Shown: piece by piece, positions 1-9,345 of the stretch
Layout: each line of letters opens with the position of its first letter
How positions within the stretch are numbered: position 1 is the stretch's first letter
Origin: an uncultured Collinsella sp.
GTDB lineage: Bacteria; Actinomycetota; Coriobacteriia; Coriobacteriales; Coriobacteriaceae
Direction: 5' to 3'
Length of the DNA stretch: 64,000 bases
Assembly (NCBI GenBank): GCA_905209455.1
Contig: CAJLTA010000007.1
Coordinates: forward strand, 12,636 to 76,635
The notes under the pieces: generated by a model
What the model was told of the DNA's origin: nothing
What the model saw: the letters and a program-made list of their open reading frames with translations, nothing else
Database searches by the model: none
Translations under genes and position numbers: made by a program

Positions 1-107
1 GTGTCCGCCTGCTTGGTTTTCGCTCGGTCAGGTCCTGACTCGCACGAAGAGCACATTAAGTGCTCTTCGGCTCATGCGGAATCTACGAAAACCAAGCAGG
101 CGGACAC
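1..107. repeat. Nested intergenic palindrome
   Basis: Bases 1-22 are the exact reverse complement of 86-107, giving a 22-bp outer stem. Inside it, 45-54 and 60-69 form a second perfect 10-bp stem with a 5-base loop. No gene is visible here. The element touches the left edge of the window and may continue beyond it. It resembles a REP or MITE-like palindrome more than a terminator, because no T-run follows either arm. Confidence 0.75.
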
Positions 108-186
108 GCCTTAGGTATCGATTACTTCAGTCTGAAGGTACTAACTTGACAATCTCACAGAATAGCACAGGCATACCTGCCGAAAA

Positions 187-265
187 GGGACAGGTTTATT
201 TTGGTAGGTTTTATCAGGGGAAACGACATTTGCCCATATAAAACCGACCAAAATAAACCTGTCCC
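187..265. repeat. Intergenic palindrome with GGGACAGG ends
   Basis: Bases 187-205 and 247-265 are perfect 19-bp inverted arms. The pairing continues inward with one mismatch. The outer end reads GGGACAGG. Related GGGAC-containing palindromes occur at 53004-53072 and 53488-53518, so this may be one of a wider set of dispersed elements. Confidence 0.75.
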
Positions 266-272
266 TAAATGG

Positions 273-302
273 CAGGCCCCGCGGTGGTTGCCGCGGGGCC
301 TG
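273..302 (-). terminator. Probable terminator of clpX
   Basis: A perfect 12-bp GC-rich stem (273-284 with 291-302, loop of 6) lies 13 bases past the clpX stop codon in the direction of transcription. The following T-run is weak, so termination may be partial. Confidence 0.6.
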
Positions 303-314
303 GATTCAAGCTAT

Positions 315-1724
315 TTACCCGTAGATGCGCTGGGGCTGCTCTTCGCCCTTGACGGAGGCTTCGGTCACAACGACCTTGGAAACACCCTCCTCGCTGGGCA
401 GGTCGAACATCGTCTGCTGCAGCACGTCCTCACAGATGGAGCGCAGACCGCGGGCGCCGGTCTTGCGGGCGAGCGCCATGCGGGCGATCTCGTGCAGGGC
501 GGCGTCCTCAAACTCAAGCTCAACGTCCTCGAGCTGGAACATCTTACGGTATTGACGGACCACGGCGTTCTTGGGTTCGGTCAGGATCGACACCAGGTCA
601 TCCTCGTCGAGCGCCTGCGTCTGGGTGACGACGGGCGTACGTCCCACAAACTCGGGGATCATGCCAAAGGCGTTGAGGTCCTGCGGGAGCACCTGGCGCA
701 GCAGGTCGTTCTCGTCGACCGAGGTGGGGCCGGCAATCTCGGAGTTAAAGCCCACGCCCTTGTTGCCCACGCGATCGGCGATGATCTTATCCAGGCCCAC
801 AAAGGCACCGCCGCAGATGAACAGGATGTTGGTCGTGTCGATCTGCAGCAACTCCTGCTGGGGATGTTTGCGGCCGCCGGTGGGCGGAACGCTGGCCACC
901 GTGCCCTCAAGAATCTTAAGCAGCGCCTGCTGAACGCCCTCGCCCGAAACATCGCGGGTAATGGAGAGGTTCTCGGCCTTGCGGGCGATCTTGTCGATCT
1001 CGTCCACGTAGATAATGCCAACCTGCGCGCGCTCAATATCGCCATCGGCGGCGTTGATGAGCTTGAGCAGGATGTTCTCCACGTCCTCACCCACGTAGCC
1101 GGCCTCGGTAAGCGCAGTGGCATCGGCGATGGCAAACGGCACCTCGAGGATGCGCGCGAGCGTCTGGGCCAACAGGGTCTTGCCGGTACCGGTGGGACCG
1201 AGCAGCAGGATGTTGGACTTGGCGAGCTCCACCTCATCCATATCATCGTCGAGTTGCGAGTCCAAGCCGTCGTCAAAGGCCGAAAGCGCGGCGCCGCCCT
1301 CGATCACGCGGCGATAGTGGTTGTACACGGCAACCGACATGGCGCGCTTGGCGTCCTCCTGGCCCATGACATAGGCCGAAAGCTCATCATAGATCTCGTG
1401 CGGCGTCGGCACATGCGTAATGACCTGTCGGGCGTCGTCCTCCAGCTCAAAACCCTCGGCCTCAGGATCTACAGCAGGCTGACCGGCAGCCTGGCCATGG
1501 TCGTTGAGGAAGCCCGGCAGCTTGCCGTTACGAGCGGCGTCCATAAAGTCCGAAGCCAGCGACTCCTCAAGAATCTCGGAGCAGGCGGCAACGCACTCGT
1601 CACAGATAAAGATGTTGGTCGGGCCCTTCACCAAGCGACGAACCTGACCCTGCTCTTTTCCGCAGAAGGAGCAGCGGATGGGGTTGCCGTTTTCGTCGAA
1701 GCCGTCCTGCATGTTACCGGCCAT
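315..1724 (-). CDS. clpX: ATP-dependent Clp protease ATP-binding subunit ClpX
   Basis: Hexameric AAA+ unfoldase that feeds substrates to ClpP in the cytoplasm. The N-terminal zinc-binding domain has CSFC (from residue 18) and CDEC. Walker A GPTGTGKT is at about 176-183, the pore loop is GYVGED, Walker B is IIYVDEID, and sensor 2 lies in the RKTGARGLRS stretch. An acidic linker of about 50 residues makes it longer (469 aa) than the E. coli protein (about 424 aa). I chose the ATG at 1724 because GAAGGA lies upstream and the start is one base after the clpP stop. An upstream in-frame ATG at 1763 would overlap clpP and lacks a ribosome site. It is co-transcribed with clpP. Confidence 0.96.
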   Translation of the reverse strand: MAGNMQDGFDENGNPIRCSFCGKEQGQVRRLVKGPTNIFICDECVAACSEILEESLASDFMDAARNGKLPGFLNDHGQAAGQPAVDPEAEGFELEDDARQVITHVPTPHEIYDELSAYVMGQEDAKRAMSVAVYNHYRRVIEGGAALSAFDDGLDSQLDDDMDEVELAKSNILLLGPTGTGKTLLAQTLARILEVPFAIADATALTEAGYVGEDVENILLKLINAADGDIERAQVGIIYVDEIDKIARKAENLSITRDVSGEGVQQALLKILEGTVASVPPTGGRKHPQQELLQIDTTNILFICGGAFVGLDKIIADRVGNKGVGFNSEIAGPTSVDENDLLRQVLPQDLNAFGMIPEFVGRTPVVTQTQALDEDDLVSILTEPKNAVVRQYRKMFQLEDVELEFEDAALHEIARMALARKTGARGLRSICEDVLQQTMFDLPSEEGVSKVVVTEASVKGEEQPQRIYG

Positions 1725-1725
1725 C

Positions 1726-2346
1726 CTAGGCGTCCTTCGCGGCGAGGTCGCGCGAGGTGACAATGCGGTCGATCAGACCGTAGTCGAGGGCCTCGGCAGC
1801 CGTGAGGTAGTTGTCGCGCTCGGTATCGGCCTGGACCTTCTCGATAGGCTGACCCGAGGCGTCGGAAAGAATCTGGTTGAGCTCGCGGCGAGTCTTCTTG
1901 ATCTCCTCGGCCACGATCTCGATCTCGGTCTGCTGGCCCTGGGCACCGCCGCTGGGCTGGTGAATCATGACCTTGGAGTGCGGCAGGCAGAAGCGCTTAC
2001 CCTTGGCGCCGGCCGAAAGCAGCACCGCGGCCATGGACGCAGCCATACCGACGCAGATGGTGGAGACCTGCGGCTTAATGAAGTTCATGGTGTCCAGAAT
2101 CGCCAGGCCGGAGTAAACCTCGCCGCCGGGCGAATTGATGTAGAGCGAGATATCCTTCTCGGCATCCTGGCTTTCAAGATGCAGCAGCTGGGCAACGACC
2201 AGATTGGCGCTGACGGAGTTGATCTCCTCGCCCAAGAAGATGATGCGGTCGTTGAGCAGGCGCGAATAGATATCGTAGCTGCGCTCGCCGCGCGGCGTCT
2301 GCTCGATAACGTATGGCACGAGGGCGGAATCGAACTTAGCGATCAT
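1726..2346 (-). CDS. clpP: ATP-dependent Clp protease proteolytic subunit ClpP
   Basis: Serine peptidase subunit of the ClpXP and ClpAP/ClpC proteases. The nucleophile serine is in GMAASMAAVLLSAG and the catalytic histidine in HSKVMIHQPSGG. The acidic residue lies in the DTERDNYL stretch. The length is usual for the family (about 206 aa). Three in-frame ATGs lie close together (2358, 2352, 2346). Only the one at 2346 has GGAG at good spacing, so I prefer it. It sits directly upstream of clpX and downstream of tig, the common tig-clpP-clpX order. Confidence 0.95.
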   Translation of the reverse strand: MIAKFDSALVPYVIEQTPRGERSYDIYSRLLNDRIIFLGEEINSVSANLVVAQLLHLESQDAEKDISLYINSPGGEVYSGLAILDTMNFIKPQVSTICVGMAASMAAVLLSAGAKGKRFCLPHSKVMIHQPSGGAQGQQTEIEIVAEEIKKTRRELNQILSDASGQPIEKVQADTERDNYLTAAEALDYGLIDRIVTSRDLAAKDA

Positions 2347-2391
2347 ACGCATCTCCATTTCTCTTACGGACCAATAGTGGTTCTAGACAAA

Positions 2392-2432
2392 CGTACGGTG
2401 CCCGCATGCTATGCATTGGCTGGCACCGTACG
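2392..2432 (-). other. Hairpin between tig and clpP
   Basis: Bases 2392-2402 and 2422-2432 form a perfect 11-bp inverted repeat with a 19-base loop. It lies in the 162-base gap between tig and clpP. No T-run follows. It could be an operator, an mRNA processing site or a weak attenuator; the sequence does not decide. Confidence 0.4.
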
Positions 2433-2508
2433 AAGCAACCGGATAACCGGTGTATAACTTTACCCCATCACGGGCACATGCATGCGCTCGCGGGCAAGGT
2501 GGCGAGAA

Positions 2509-3807
2509 TTACTCGGCGTCCTTGGCGGTCTCGTCGACCTCGGTCACCTTGGCGTTCTCGACCAGGTGGTCGACAGCCTTGGAGCGACGGATGGACTCGC
2601 GGACGGCAGGCATACGGCCATCGGCGATAAACTCGGCCTTGGAAGCCTCGACGTCCTTGACGCCAGCCTTCTCGAACTCGGCGTTGACGTCGTCCTCGGT
2701 GACCTCGATCTTGAGCTCACGGGCGAGGGCGTCGAGCGCCAGGGACTCGCGGGCAACGTCGTTGGCCTGCTTGTGCAGGTCGCCGACGAACTGCTCCATG
2801 GTCAGGCCGGAAGCCGGCAGCCAGGTGTCGAGGGTCATGCCGCGGGCAGCGAGGTTGGACAGGAAGTTCTGGCCAAGCTCCTCAAAGACGGACTGCTCGT
2901 AGTCGGCGTCCATCTCGTCGAGCTGCAGACGCTCAGCGAGAGCGGCGACGCAACGGTTCTCCTTCTCGGCCGGGAGGCGGGAAGCCTTGTCCTGCTCGAT
3001 CTCGAGCTTAATGGCGTCGCGCATGGCGTCGATGCTGTCGAAGCCAAAGTCGGACTTGACGAGCTCGTCGGTGAGCTCGGGGGTGTTGCGGACCTTGATG
3101 CCCTTGACGGTGACCTCGACGGTGTGGGTCTCGGCCTCCTCGCCCTCCTCGACCTCGTCGGTCCAGGTGACGGACTTGACGTCGTCAACGTTGGCGCCAA
3201 TCAGGGCCTCGTTGAACTCCTTGGGGTTGCTGTCGCTACCGGCGATGAGCATGCGGCCCTCGGCGGCGAAGTTGTCAGCGTTCTCGACGGCCTTGAGGTC
3301 GACGGTCACATAGTCGTCAGCCTCGACGGCACGACCCTCGACGTCCTCGAAGGTGGCACGGTAGTTGAGGAGCATCTCGACCTGGTTGTTGATCTCGGAC
3401 TCGGTGACCTCCGCGGGAGGCATCTCGATCTCGACGGCGTCGAAGGAGGAGAGCTCAGCGGCGGGACGCAGGGAGAACTCGACGGTGTAGGTGTAGTCCT
3501 CGTGATCCTTGGCGAGGTCGAGCTCCTTGTAGTCACCGTTCTTGGTGGGGACGATGTCCAGCTCGTTGAGGACGGCGGGCTCGTTGGCGGCGATCAGGTC
3601 GTTGGTGGCCTGAGCGAGGGTAGCCTCGGCGCCAAGAGCGGAGTCGATGACCGGACGGGGAGCCTTACCGGCACGGAAGCCCGGGAAGCGGTACTTCTTG
3701 GCGGTCTCCTTGTAGGCCTTCTTGATCGCGGCGTCGACGTCGGCGGCCGGGATGGTGACCGTAGCGGTGAGCTTGGCGTCCTTGACGTCAGAAGCGGTGA
3801 TGTTCAA
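2509..3807 (-). CDS. tig: Trigger factor, ribosome-associated chaperone
   Basis: Peptidyl-prolyl isomerase and chaperone that binds the ribosome exit tunnel. The N-terminal ribosome-binding domain carries the GFRAGKAP signature. A central FKBP-like domain and a long acidic helical C-terminus follow, at the usual length of about 432 aa. The start is uncertain. AGGAGG at 3814-3819 sits 6 bases from a TTG (3807) and 3 bases from a GTG (3810). An ATG at 3822 lies upstream of that SD and has none of its own, so I prefer TTG. It is first in the tig-clpP-clpX gene string and follows tRNA-Leu. Confidence 0.93.
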   Translation of the reverse strand: MNITASDVKDAKLTATVTIPAADVDAAIKKAYKETAKKYRFPGFRAGKAPRPVIDSALGAEATLAQATNDLIAANEPAVLNELDIVPTKNGDYKELDLAKDHEDYTYTVEFSLRPAAELSSFDAVEIEMPPAEVTESEINNQVEMLLNYRATFEDVEGRAVEADDYVTVDLKAVENADNFAAEGRMLIAGSDSNPKEFNEALIGANVDDVKSVTWTDEVEEGEEAETHTVEVTVKGIKVRNTPELTDELVKSDFGFDSIDAMRDAIKLEIEQDKASRLPAEKENRCVAALAERLQLDEMDADYEQSVFEELGQNFLSNLAARGMTLDTWLPASGLTMEQFVGDLHKQANDVARESLALDALARELKIEVTEDDVNAEFEKAGVKDVEASKAEFIADGRMPAVRESIRRSKAVDHLVENAKVTEVDETAKDAE

Positions 3808-3897
3808 CACGTTCCTCCTCATACTGCCCAGCTTATCTGAGGTGCTGGTACCTTTATGCAACAAGCGTCGCGAGGGCATAAGCCGACGCGGGTGCGT

Positions 3898-3981
3898 TGG
3901 TGCGGGCGAAAGGACTCGAACCTTCACGGGAATCCCACCAGAACCTAAATCTGGCGCGTCTACCAATTCCGCCACGCCCGC
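3898..3981 (-). tRNA. tRNA-Leu (anticodon UAG)
   Basis: The reverse strand gives a 7-bp acceptor stem GCGGGCG/CGCCCGC, an anticodon arm CCAGA-loop-TCTGG with TAG in the loop, a T-arm with GGTTCGAGTCC, a leucine-type extended variable region and an encoded CCA (3898-3900). Confidence 0.95.
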
Positions 3982-4067
3982 ATGAGCGCACAGATTAGGA
4001 ATGATAGCAGATACGAGCGACAAGCGCACGCACACGTTTTACAGGCTCACGACCTCACCACGAGTGC

Positions 4068-4092
4068 AAAAGGCGGGGCGAGTTGCCCCGCC
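4068..4092 (-). terminator. Terminator of the molybdenum hydroxylase operon
   Basis: Perfect 8-bp stem GGCGGGGC/GCCCCGCC (4072-4079 with 4085-4092) followed on the minus strand by TTTT. It lies 30 bases past the stop of the gene ending at 4122. Confidence 0.8.
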
Positions 4093-4121
4093 CCGCCAAT
4101 TACGACTTGTTCGATGACCCG

Positions 4122-6953
4122 CTACTCCCCCAGCAGGGCCTTCTCGGGCGTGATCGGCAGCGAGCGTACCTGATGTCCGGTGGCGTGTGCCACGGCCGAG
4201 GCAACGGCGGCGAGCGGCGTGTTGATGACGACCTCGCCGATCGACTTGGCGCCAAACGGGCCCGTCGGCTCGTAGCTCGGCTCAAAGGCCACGCGAATGC
4301 TGCCGATATCCAGACGCGTGGGCAGCTTGTAGCTCATAAAGTTGCCGGTGCGCAGGCGGCCGCGGTCGTCGTGCTCGACAATCTCGTAGAGCGCGTGGCC
4401 GATGCCCTGGGCAATACCGCCCTCGGCCTGGACGCGCGCGAGCGCCTCGTTGATCACAGTGCCGCAGTCGACGGCCGCCGCGTAGTCCACCACGGTCACC
4501 TTGCCGGTGGCCTTGTCGACCTCGACCTCGGCAATGCCAGCCATAAACGGCGGAGGCGAAACCGGCAGGCAGGCAGAGGCATGCGAGGTGAGCGCGTCGC
4601 CGCCCGCAATGTTCTTGACGCACAGGTTGGCAAAGTCACGCAGCGTGAGGTAACGGTTCTGCTCGCGCGCGGCACGCTCGTCAGACAGGCGCACGTACTG
4701 GCCATCGAAGACCACGTCGGCGGCGTCCACGTCCCACATCTGGGCGGCCTTGGCGCAGATCTTCTCGCGCAGCTCGGTCGCGGCGTTCTTGGCGGCAAGG
4801 CCCGTCACGTAGGTACCGGAGCTCGCGTACGAGCCGGCGTCGAACGGCGACACATCGGTGTCTACGCCGCGCACCACGATCTGCGAGCTCTCCACGCCCA
4901 GCTCCTCGGCAGCAATCTGCGCCAGAATCGTATCGACGCCCATGCCGTTATCGGTGGCGCCGGTGCCGATGGTAATGAAGCCGTCCTCTTCCAAGCGCAT
5001 GTCGATGCCGGCGATGTCCACGTTGGAGATGCCCGAGCCCTGCATGGTGAGCGCGCAGCCCAGGGCGCGCACGCGGTCGCCCAGGTCCACGGCCAGCGGC
5101 TTGTCGCGCCAGCCGATCATTTCCATCGCGCGCAGCAGGCAGCGGTCGAGTGCGCAGGCGTTGAGCTTCTCGTTGTAGTACTGCGGCATGATCTCGCCCT
5201 CGTGCACGATGTTCTTAAGGCGCAGGTCGGCGGGGTCCATGTGCAGCATGTCGGCGAGCTCGTTGACGGCACTCTCCACGGCAAACTGGCCCTGGGTAGC
5301 ACCGTAGCCGCGATACGCGCCGCCGCGGTTGGTATTGGTGTAGACGGCGTCCCAGCTAAAGCGGCTCGCCTTCACATGGTTGTAGATGGGCAGGCTCTTG
5401 TGGCCCGAGAGGCCGATCGTCGTGGTGGCATGCTCGCCATAGGCGCCGGCGTTGGACAGCGTATGTAGGTCGATGGCCGTGATGGTGCCGTCGTTCATGG
5501 CGCCCAACTTGACGGTCATCTGCATCTGATGTCGCGAGTTGCCCGCGGTGATGGTCTCCTCGCGGGTGTAGCAGCAGTAGCTCGGACGACCGGTCTGCTG
5601 GGTCACGAACGCCACGAAGATCTCGCAGCAGCCCGTCTGCTTGGAGCCAAAACCGCCGCCGATGCGCGGCTTGATGACCTGCACCTGCGACTGCGGAATG
5701 TCGAGCGACTGCGCGACCATGCGGCGCACGTGGAAGGGCACCTGCGTAGAGGTGGTCACCGAGATGCGGCCGAAGGCGTCGGTCGCCGCGAAGGCGCGGA
5801 AGGTTTCCATGGGCGCGGTCTGCGTGGCCTGGCTGGTGTAGGTGCGGGTGAAGACGATGTCGCTCTGGGCGAACGCCTCGTCAAGGTTGCCAAAATCGCT
5901 GGTACCGCTGCACACCAGGTTGCGCGGAACATCGCCGCCCTGCGGAAACATAAAGGTCACGTCGCCCTCGGGGTGGACCACGATTTCGTTATCGAGTGCC
6001 TGGGTAAAGTCGAGCAGGGGCTCGAGCACCTCGTAGTCGACCTTGATGAGCTTGAGCGCCTTGTCGGCGGCCTCCTCGGTCTCGGCGGCGACGATCGCCA
6101 CCTCCTCGTTTTGGTAACGGACGAGGTTCTCGAGGATCAGGCGGTCGTAGGGACTCGGCTGCGGATAGCTCTGGCCGGCGATGGTAAAGCGGCGCTTGGG
6201 CACGTCCTCGTAGGTGTAGACGCCCACCACGCCGGGCACCTTCAGGGCACGCGACGTATCGATGGAGCGGATCTTGGCGCGGGCATACGGGCTGCGCTTG
6301 AGCTTGACGATCAGGGCGCCGGCGGGCACCAAGTCGCCCGTGTAGACGGGACGCCCCTCGAGCAGGGCCTTCGAGTCCTTCTTGGGCTGCTTGCGAGTGA
6401 TCTGCTTGTAGGAGACACCGTCGCAGCTGGTGTCGTTGACCGGCAGCTCGGGCATCTCAAAGCCCACCTGCACGCCGAACTCGTTGAGGAAGCGCACGAT
6501 GGCGCGCAGCTGGCTCTCGTAGCCGCTGCAACGGCAGAGGTTGCCGGCGAGCTGGCGCGAGAGCTCCTCGCGTGTAGCGACGAGGCTCGGGTCCTCCTTG
6601 GCGGCGCGGGCAAGCGCCAGCACGTTCATAATGAGGCCGGGGGCGCAAAAACCGCACTGCTCGGCGCCTTCGGCAGCCATCGCACGGGCCAGTGCCTCAG
6701 ACTCGGCCTTAAGGCCCTCAAGCGTGGTGATGGTACGACCCTCGACGCGCGCCGCGGGAACCGAGCAACTCAGCACCGGGTCGCCGTCGAGCCACACCGT
6801 GCACAGGCCGCAGTTGGTGGTTTCGCAGGCACAGCGCACCGACGCGCAACCCTGCTCGCGCAAAAGCGCAAAGAGCATGGTGTCGGGGGCAATCTGGACC
6901 TTGACCTTGCGGCCGTTGAGCGTAAAGGAAAGATCGATGAGTTTGGCAGCCAT
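4122..6953 (-). CDS. Molybdenum hydroxylase, fused 2Fe-2S and Mo-binding subunits (xanthine dehydrogenase family)
   Basis: A 943-residue fusion. Residues 1-80 are a plant-type 2Fe-2S domain with CETTNCGLC and a later cysteine in VLSCS. About 85-160 are the second 2Fe-2S domain with CGFC and CRCSGY. The rest is the molybdopterin subunit, with GGGFGSKQ, GGAYRGYGATQ and GAKSIGEVVIN, whose glutamate matches the catalytic base of the family. Such enzymes hydroxylate purines or other N-heterocycles. The substrate cannot be read from sequence. Its start overlaps the FAD-subunit stop by one base (TAATG). The genome's selD, yedF and EF2568-type genes make a selenium-dependent hydroxylase plausible, but that is inference. 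Confidence 0.88.
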   Translation of the reverse strand: MAAKLIDLSFTLNGRKVKVQIAPDTMLFALLREQGCASVRCACETTNCGLCTVWLDGDPVLSCSVPAARVEGRTITTLEGLKAESEALARAMAAEGAEQCGFCAPGLIMNVLALARAAKEDPSLVATREELSRQLAGNLCRCSGYESQLRAIVRFLNEFGVQVGFEMPELPVNDTSCDGVSYKQITRKQPKKDSKALLEGRPVYTGDLVPAGALIVKLKRSPYARAKIRSIDTSRALKVPGVVGVYTYEDVPKRRFTIAGQSYPQPSPYDRLILENLVRYQNEEVAIVAAETEEAADKALKLIKVDYEVLEPLLDFTQALDNEIVVHPEGDVTFMFPQGGDVPRNLVCSGTSDFGNLDEAFAQSDIVFTRTYTSQATQTAPMETFRAFAATDAFGRISVTTSTQVPFHVRRMVAQSLDIPQSQVQVIKPRIGGGFGSKQTGCCEIFVAFVTQQTGRPSYCCYTREETITAGNSRHQMQMTVKLGAMNDGTITAIDLHTLSNAGAYGEHATTTIGLSGHKSLPIYNHVKASRFSWDAVYTNTNRGGAYRGYGATQGQFAVESAVNELADMLHMDPADLRLKNIVHEGEIMPQYYNEKLNACALDRCLLRAMEMIGWRDKPLAVDLGDRVRALGCALTMQGSGISNVDIAGIDMRLEEDGFITIGTGATDNGMGVDTILAQIAAEELGVESSQIVVRGVDTDVSPFDAGSYASSGTYVTGLAAKNAATELREKICAKAAQMWDVDAADVVFDGQYVRLSDERAAREQNRYLTLRDFANLCVKNIAGGDALTSHASACLPVSPPPFMAGIAEVEVDKATGKVTVVDYAAAVDCGTVINEALARVQAEGGIAQGIGHALYEIVEHDDRGRLRTGNFMSYKLPTRLDIGSIRVAFEPSYEPTGPFGAKSIGEVVINTPLAAVASAVAHATGHQVRSLPITPEKALLGE

Positions 6954-7867
6954 TAGCGCACCTCACTAGAATCGACGCCGGGCACGCGGCGGCAGGAATA
7001 CTCGTCCGTGGCAAACTTGGGGACCTGCACGGTCTCGAGCTCGCGGGCAAGCGCGGCAGAAAGCTCGATGCCGGCGGCGCGGCGCACGGCCTGCACGGCA
7101 AGCGGCGCCGAGATGCGACGGCGGTAGTCGGCCGAGCCCCACAGGTTAGTGCCGTAGCTCAGCGAGCGCACAGATGCGGCCAGGGCGCGAAGCTCGTCCT
7201 CGGAAGGCTGCTCGGCAGTAAGGCCGCATGCCTCGCCCTGCAGCAGGGTCGCACGCAGCGGGCGGGCACCCACAGTGACATGCCAGCTGTTGTCCCACCA
7301 GGCGGCGGTAACGTTTAAGGAGGGGAAGTCCGTCGCGGCCTTGCGCACGGCCTCGTAGCTCGCACGGTAATCGTGCTTGACGACCACGACATGCTCGATC
7401 ACGTCGCGCACGTAGCCCATGTCCACGAACTCGGCGAGCGGCACGCGACCGGCACCCGTCAGCTCAACATAGGAATCGAGCGCGAGGAAGGCGGAGAGAA
7501 CGTCCGAGAAGCCAAAGCGGCCGTAGATGCTGCCGCCCACCGTGGCGGTATTGCGCAGCTGCACGCCCACGATGTCGTGGACGGCGAACTCAAAGACATT
7601 ATTGACAAGCGCGTTGAGCTCGGCATGACGCTCGAGCTGGCGCAGGGTGCACATGGCACCGATGCGAAACTCGGTCTCGGTCTCCTCGATCCGATCGAGT
7701 CCGCAGGCCGAAAGGTCAATCGCCGTCGCCACACGACGCGAACCCAGGCGCATCCAGATGCCGCCGCCCACAATCTTGTTGTTGCGGTTCTTCTGCAAGA
7801 GCTCATAGGCTTCGGCCGCGTTTCCAACACGGACGTAGGTACCGAACTTGAGCACGTTCTCCCCCAT
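6953..7867 (-). CDS. Molybdenum hydroxylase FAD-binding subunit
   Basis: FAD-binding subunit of the CO dehydrogenase/xanthine dehydrogenase flavoprotein family. It relays electrons from the iron-sulfur domain to NAD or another acceptor. Visible features are the N-terminal IVGGGIWMRLG phosphate-binding stretch and the central NTATVGGSIYGRFG motif typical of these subunits. The length of 304 aa is usual. The ATG at 7867 is preceded by GTGGAG; an upstream ATG at 7915 has no ribosome site. It forms a two-gene operon with the Mo-binding fusion protein. Confidence 0.88.
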   Translation of the reverse strand: MGENVLKFGTYVRVGNAAEAYELLQKNRNNKIVGGGIWMRLGSRRVATAIDLSACGLDRIEETETEFRIGAMCTLRQLERHAELNALVNNVFEFAVHDIVGVQLRNTATVGGSIYGRFGFSDVLSAFLALDSYVELTGAGRVPLAEFVDMGYVRDVIEHVVVVKHDYRASYEAVRKAATDFPSLNVTAAWWDNSWHVTVGARPLRATLLQGEACGLTAEQPSEDELRALAASVRSLSYGTNLWGSADYRRRISAPLAVQAVRRAAGIELSAALARELETVQVPKFATDEYSCRRVPGVDSSEVR

Positions 7868-7930
7868 CTCTCCACTTGTCCAGTATCTTTTAGTGTACCA
7901 AACGAGGGGGCACAACCCTCACCACCACAG

Positions 7931-7964
7931 AAAAAGGCTCCCAGCCAAGATGACTGGAAGCCTT
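7931..7964 (-). terminator. Terminator of gdhA
   Basis: A 10-bp stem (7935-7944 with 7954-7963, one G-T pair) lies past the gdhA stop and is followed on the minus strand by TTTTT. Confidence 0.85.
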
Positions 7965-7989
7965 CCTCAATGCTATGTCGAGCGAAGAA

Positions 7990-9345
7990 TTAGCAGACGC
8001 CCTGGGCGAGCATGGCGTCGGCGACCTTCAGGAAGCCGGCGATGTTGGCGCCCATGACGAAGTTGCCCTCCTGGCCATACTCCTTGGCGGTGTCGTCCAC
8101 GTTGTGGAACATGCCGCGCATGAGCTGCTCGAGCTTGCCGTCGACCTCCTCGAAGGTCCAGGACAGGTGCTCAGCGTTCTGGCTCATCTCCAGGCCGGAC
8201 ACGAGCACGCCGCCGGCGTTGGCAGCCTTACCGGGCATAAAGGCGACGCCGTTCTCCTGGAAGTAGGTCGTAGCCTCGATGGTCGTGGGCATGTTCGCGC
8301 CCTCGCCGACCACCTTGCAGCCGTTGGCGACGAGCGCCTGGGCATCCTCGAGCAGCAGCGTGTTCTCGCGAGCGCAAGGCAGCGCGATGTCGCAGGGAAG
8401 CTGCCACACGCCGCGGCCGTCGCCCTCGTGCCACACGGCGTTGGGCTTCTCGTCAACGTACATAGCGAGCGTGACGCCCTTGTCGTGGCCGGAGCGCTTC
8501 TTGTTGTAGACGTGCTCGAGCACGGTGTAGTCGATGCCGTCGGGATCCTCGACCCAGCCGTGGGTGTCGGAGCAGGCGAGCACCTTGCCGCCGAGCTGGG
8601 AAACCTTCTGGACGGCGTAGATGGCGACATTGCCGGAGCCGTGAACGACGACGTTCTTGCCCTCGAAGGAGTCGCCGCGGCTCTTGAGGTACTCGTCCAC
8701 AAAGTAGGCCAGACCGTAGCCGGTGGCCTCGGTACGGGCGAGCGAGCCGCCAAAGGAGAGACCCTTGCCGGTAAGGACGCCGGTCCACTCGTTGGTCAGG
8801 CGCTTGTACTGACCGAACAGGTAGGCAACCTCGCGGCCGCCAACGCCCAGGTCGCCTGCGGGAACGTCGGTGTTGGGGCCAATGTGGCGATAGAGCTCGG
8901 TCATAAAGGACTGGCAGAAGTGCATGATCTCGTTGTTGGACTTGCCCTTGGGGTCAAAGTCGGAGCCGCCCTTGCCGCCGCCCATGGGAAGGGTGGTCAG
9001 GCTGTTCTTGAGGATCTGCTCCAGGCCAAGGAACTTGAGCATACCCAGGGTGACCGTCGGATTAAAGCGCAGGCCGCCCTTGTAGGGTCCAATGGCAGAG
9101 TTGAACTCGACGCGATAGCCGCGGTTGACCTGAACCTTGCCCTGGTCGTCGACCCAGGGAACACGGAACATGACGATGCGCTCGGGCTCGACGAGGCGCT
9201 CCAGCAGGGCGGCCTCCTCGTACTCGGGGTGGGCGTCGAGCGCCGGCTGAATGGTGCCGAGGATCTCGGTCGCGGCCTGGATGAACTCAGGCTGCTCGGG
9301 ATAGCGGGCCTTGAGCTCTTCGAGAACTTTCTGCGTGTAGCTCAT
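7990..9345 (-). CDS. gdhA: Glutamate dehydrogenase, probably NADP-specific
   Basis: Interconverts 2-oxoglutarate plus ammonia and glutamate. The 451-residue length fits the hexameric NADP-type bacterial enzymes. Conserved stretches include GPYKGGLRF, LPMGGGKGG with the catalytic-site lysine, PAGDLGVGGRE, and the dinucleotide-binding VVHGSGNVA. GGAGG lies 4 bases before the ATG. It is monocistronic, with its own terminator. The 257 bases upstream (9346-9602) hold no gene that I can recognise. Confidence 0.95.
   Translation of the reverse strand: MSYTQKVLEELKARYPEQPEFIQAATEILGTIQPALDAHPEYEEAALLERLVEPERIVMFRVPWVDDQGKVQVNRGYRVEFNSAIGPYKGGLRFNPTVTLGMLKFLGLEQILKNSLTTLPMGGGKGGSDFDPKGKSNNEIMHFCQSFMTELYRHIGPNTDVPAGDLGVGGREVAYLFGQYKRLTNEWTGVLTGKGLSFGGSLARTEATGYGLAYFVDEYLKSRGDSFEGKNVVVHGSGNVAIYAVQKVSQLGGKVLACSDTHGWVEDPDGIDYTVLEHVYNKKRSGHDKGVTLAMYVDEKPNAVWHEGDGRGVWQLPCDIALPCARENTLLLEDAQALVANGCKVVGEGANMPTTIEATTYFQENGVAFMPGKAANAGGVLVSGLEMSQNAEHLSWTFEEVDGKLEQLMRGMFHNVDDTAKEYGQEGNFVMGANIAGFLKVADAMLAQGVC

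Noticed and set aside
3823..4035. N-terminal extension of trigger factor through the tRNA-Leu gene
   Set aside because: The translated sequence is that of the tRNA. The true start is next to AGGAGG.
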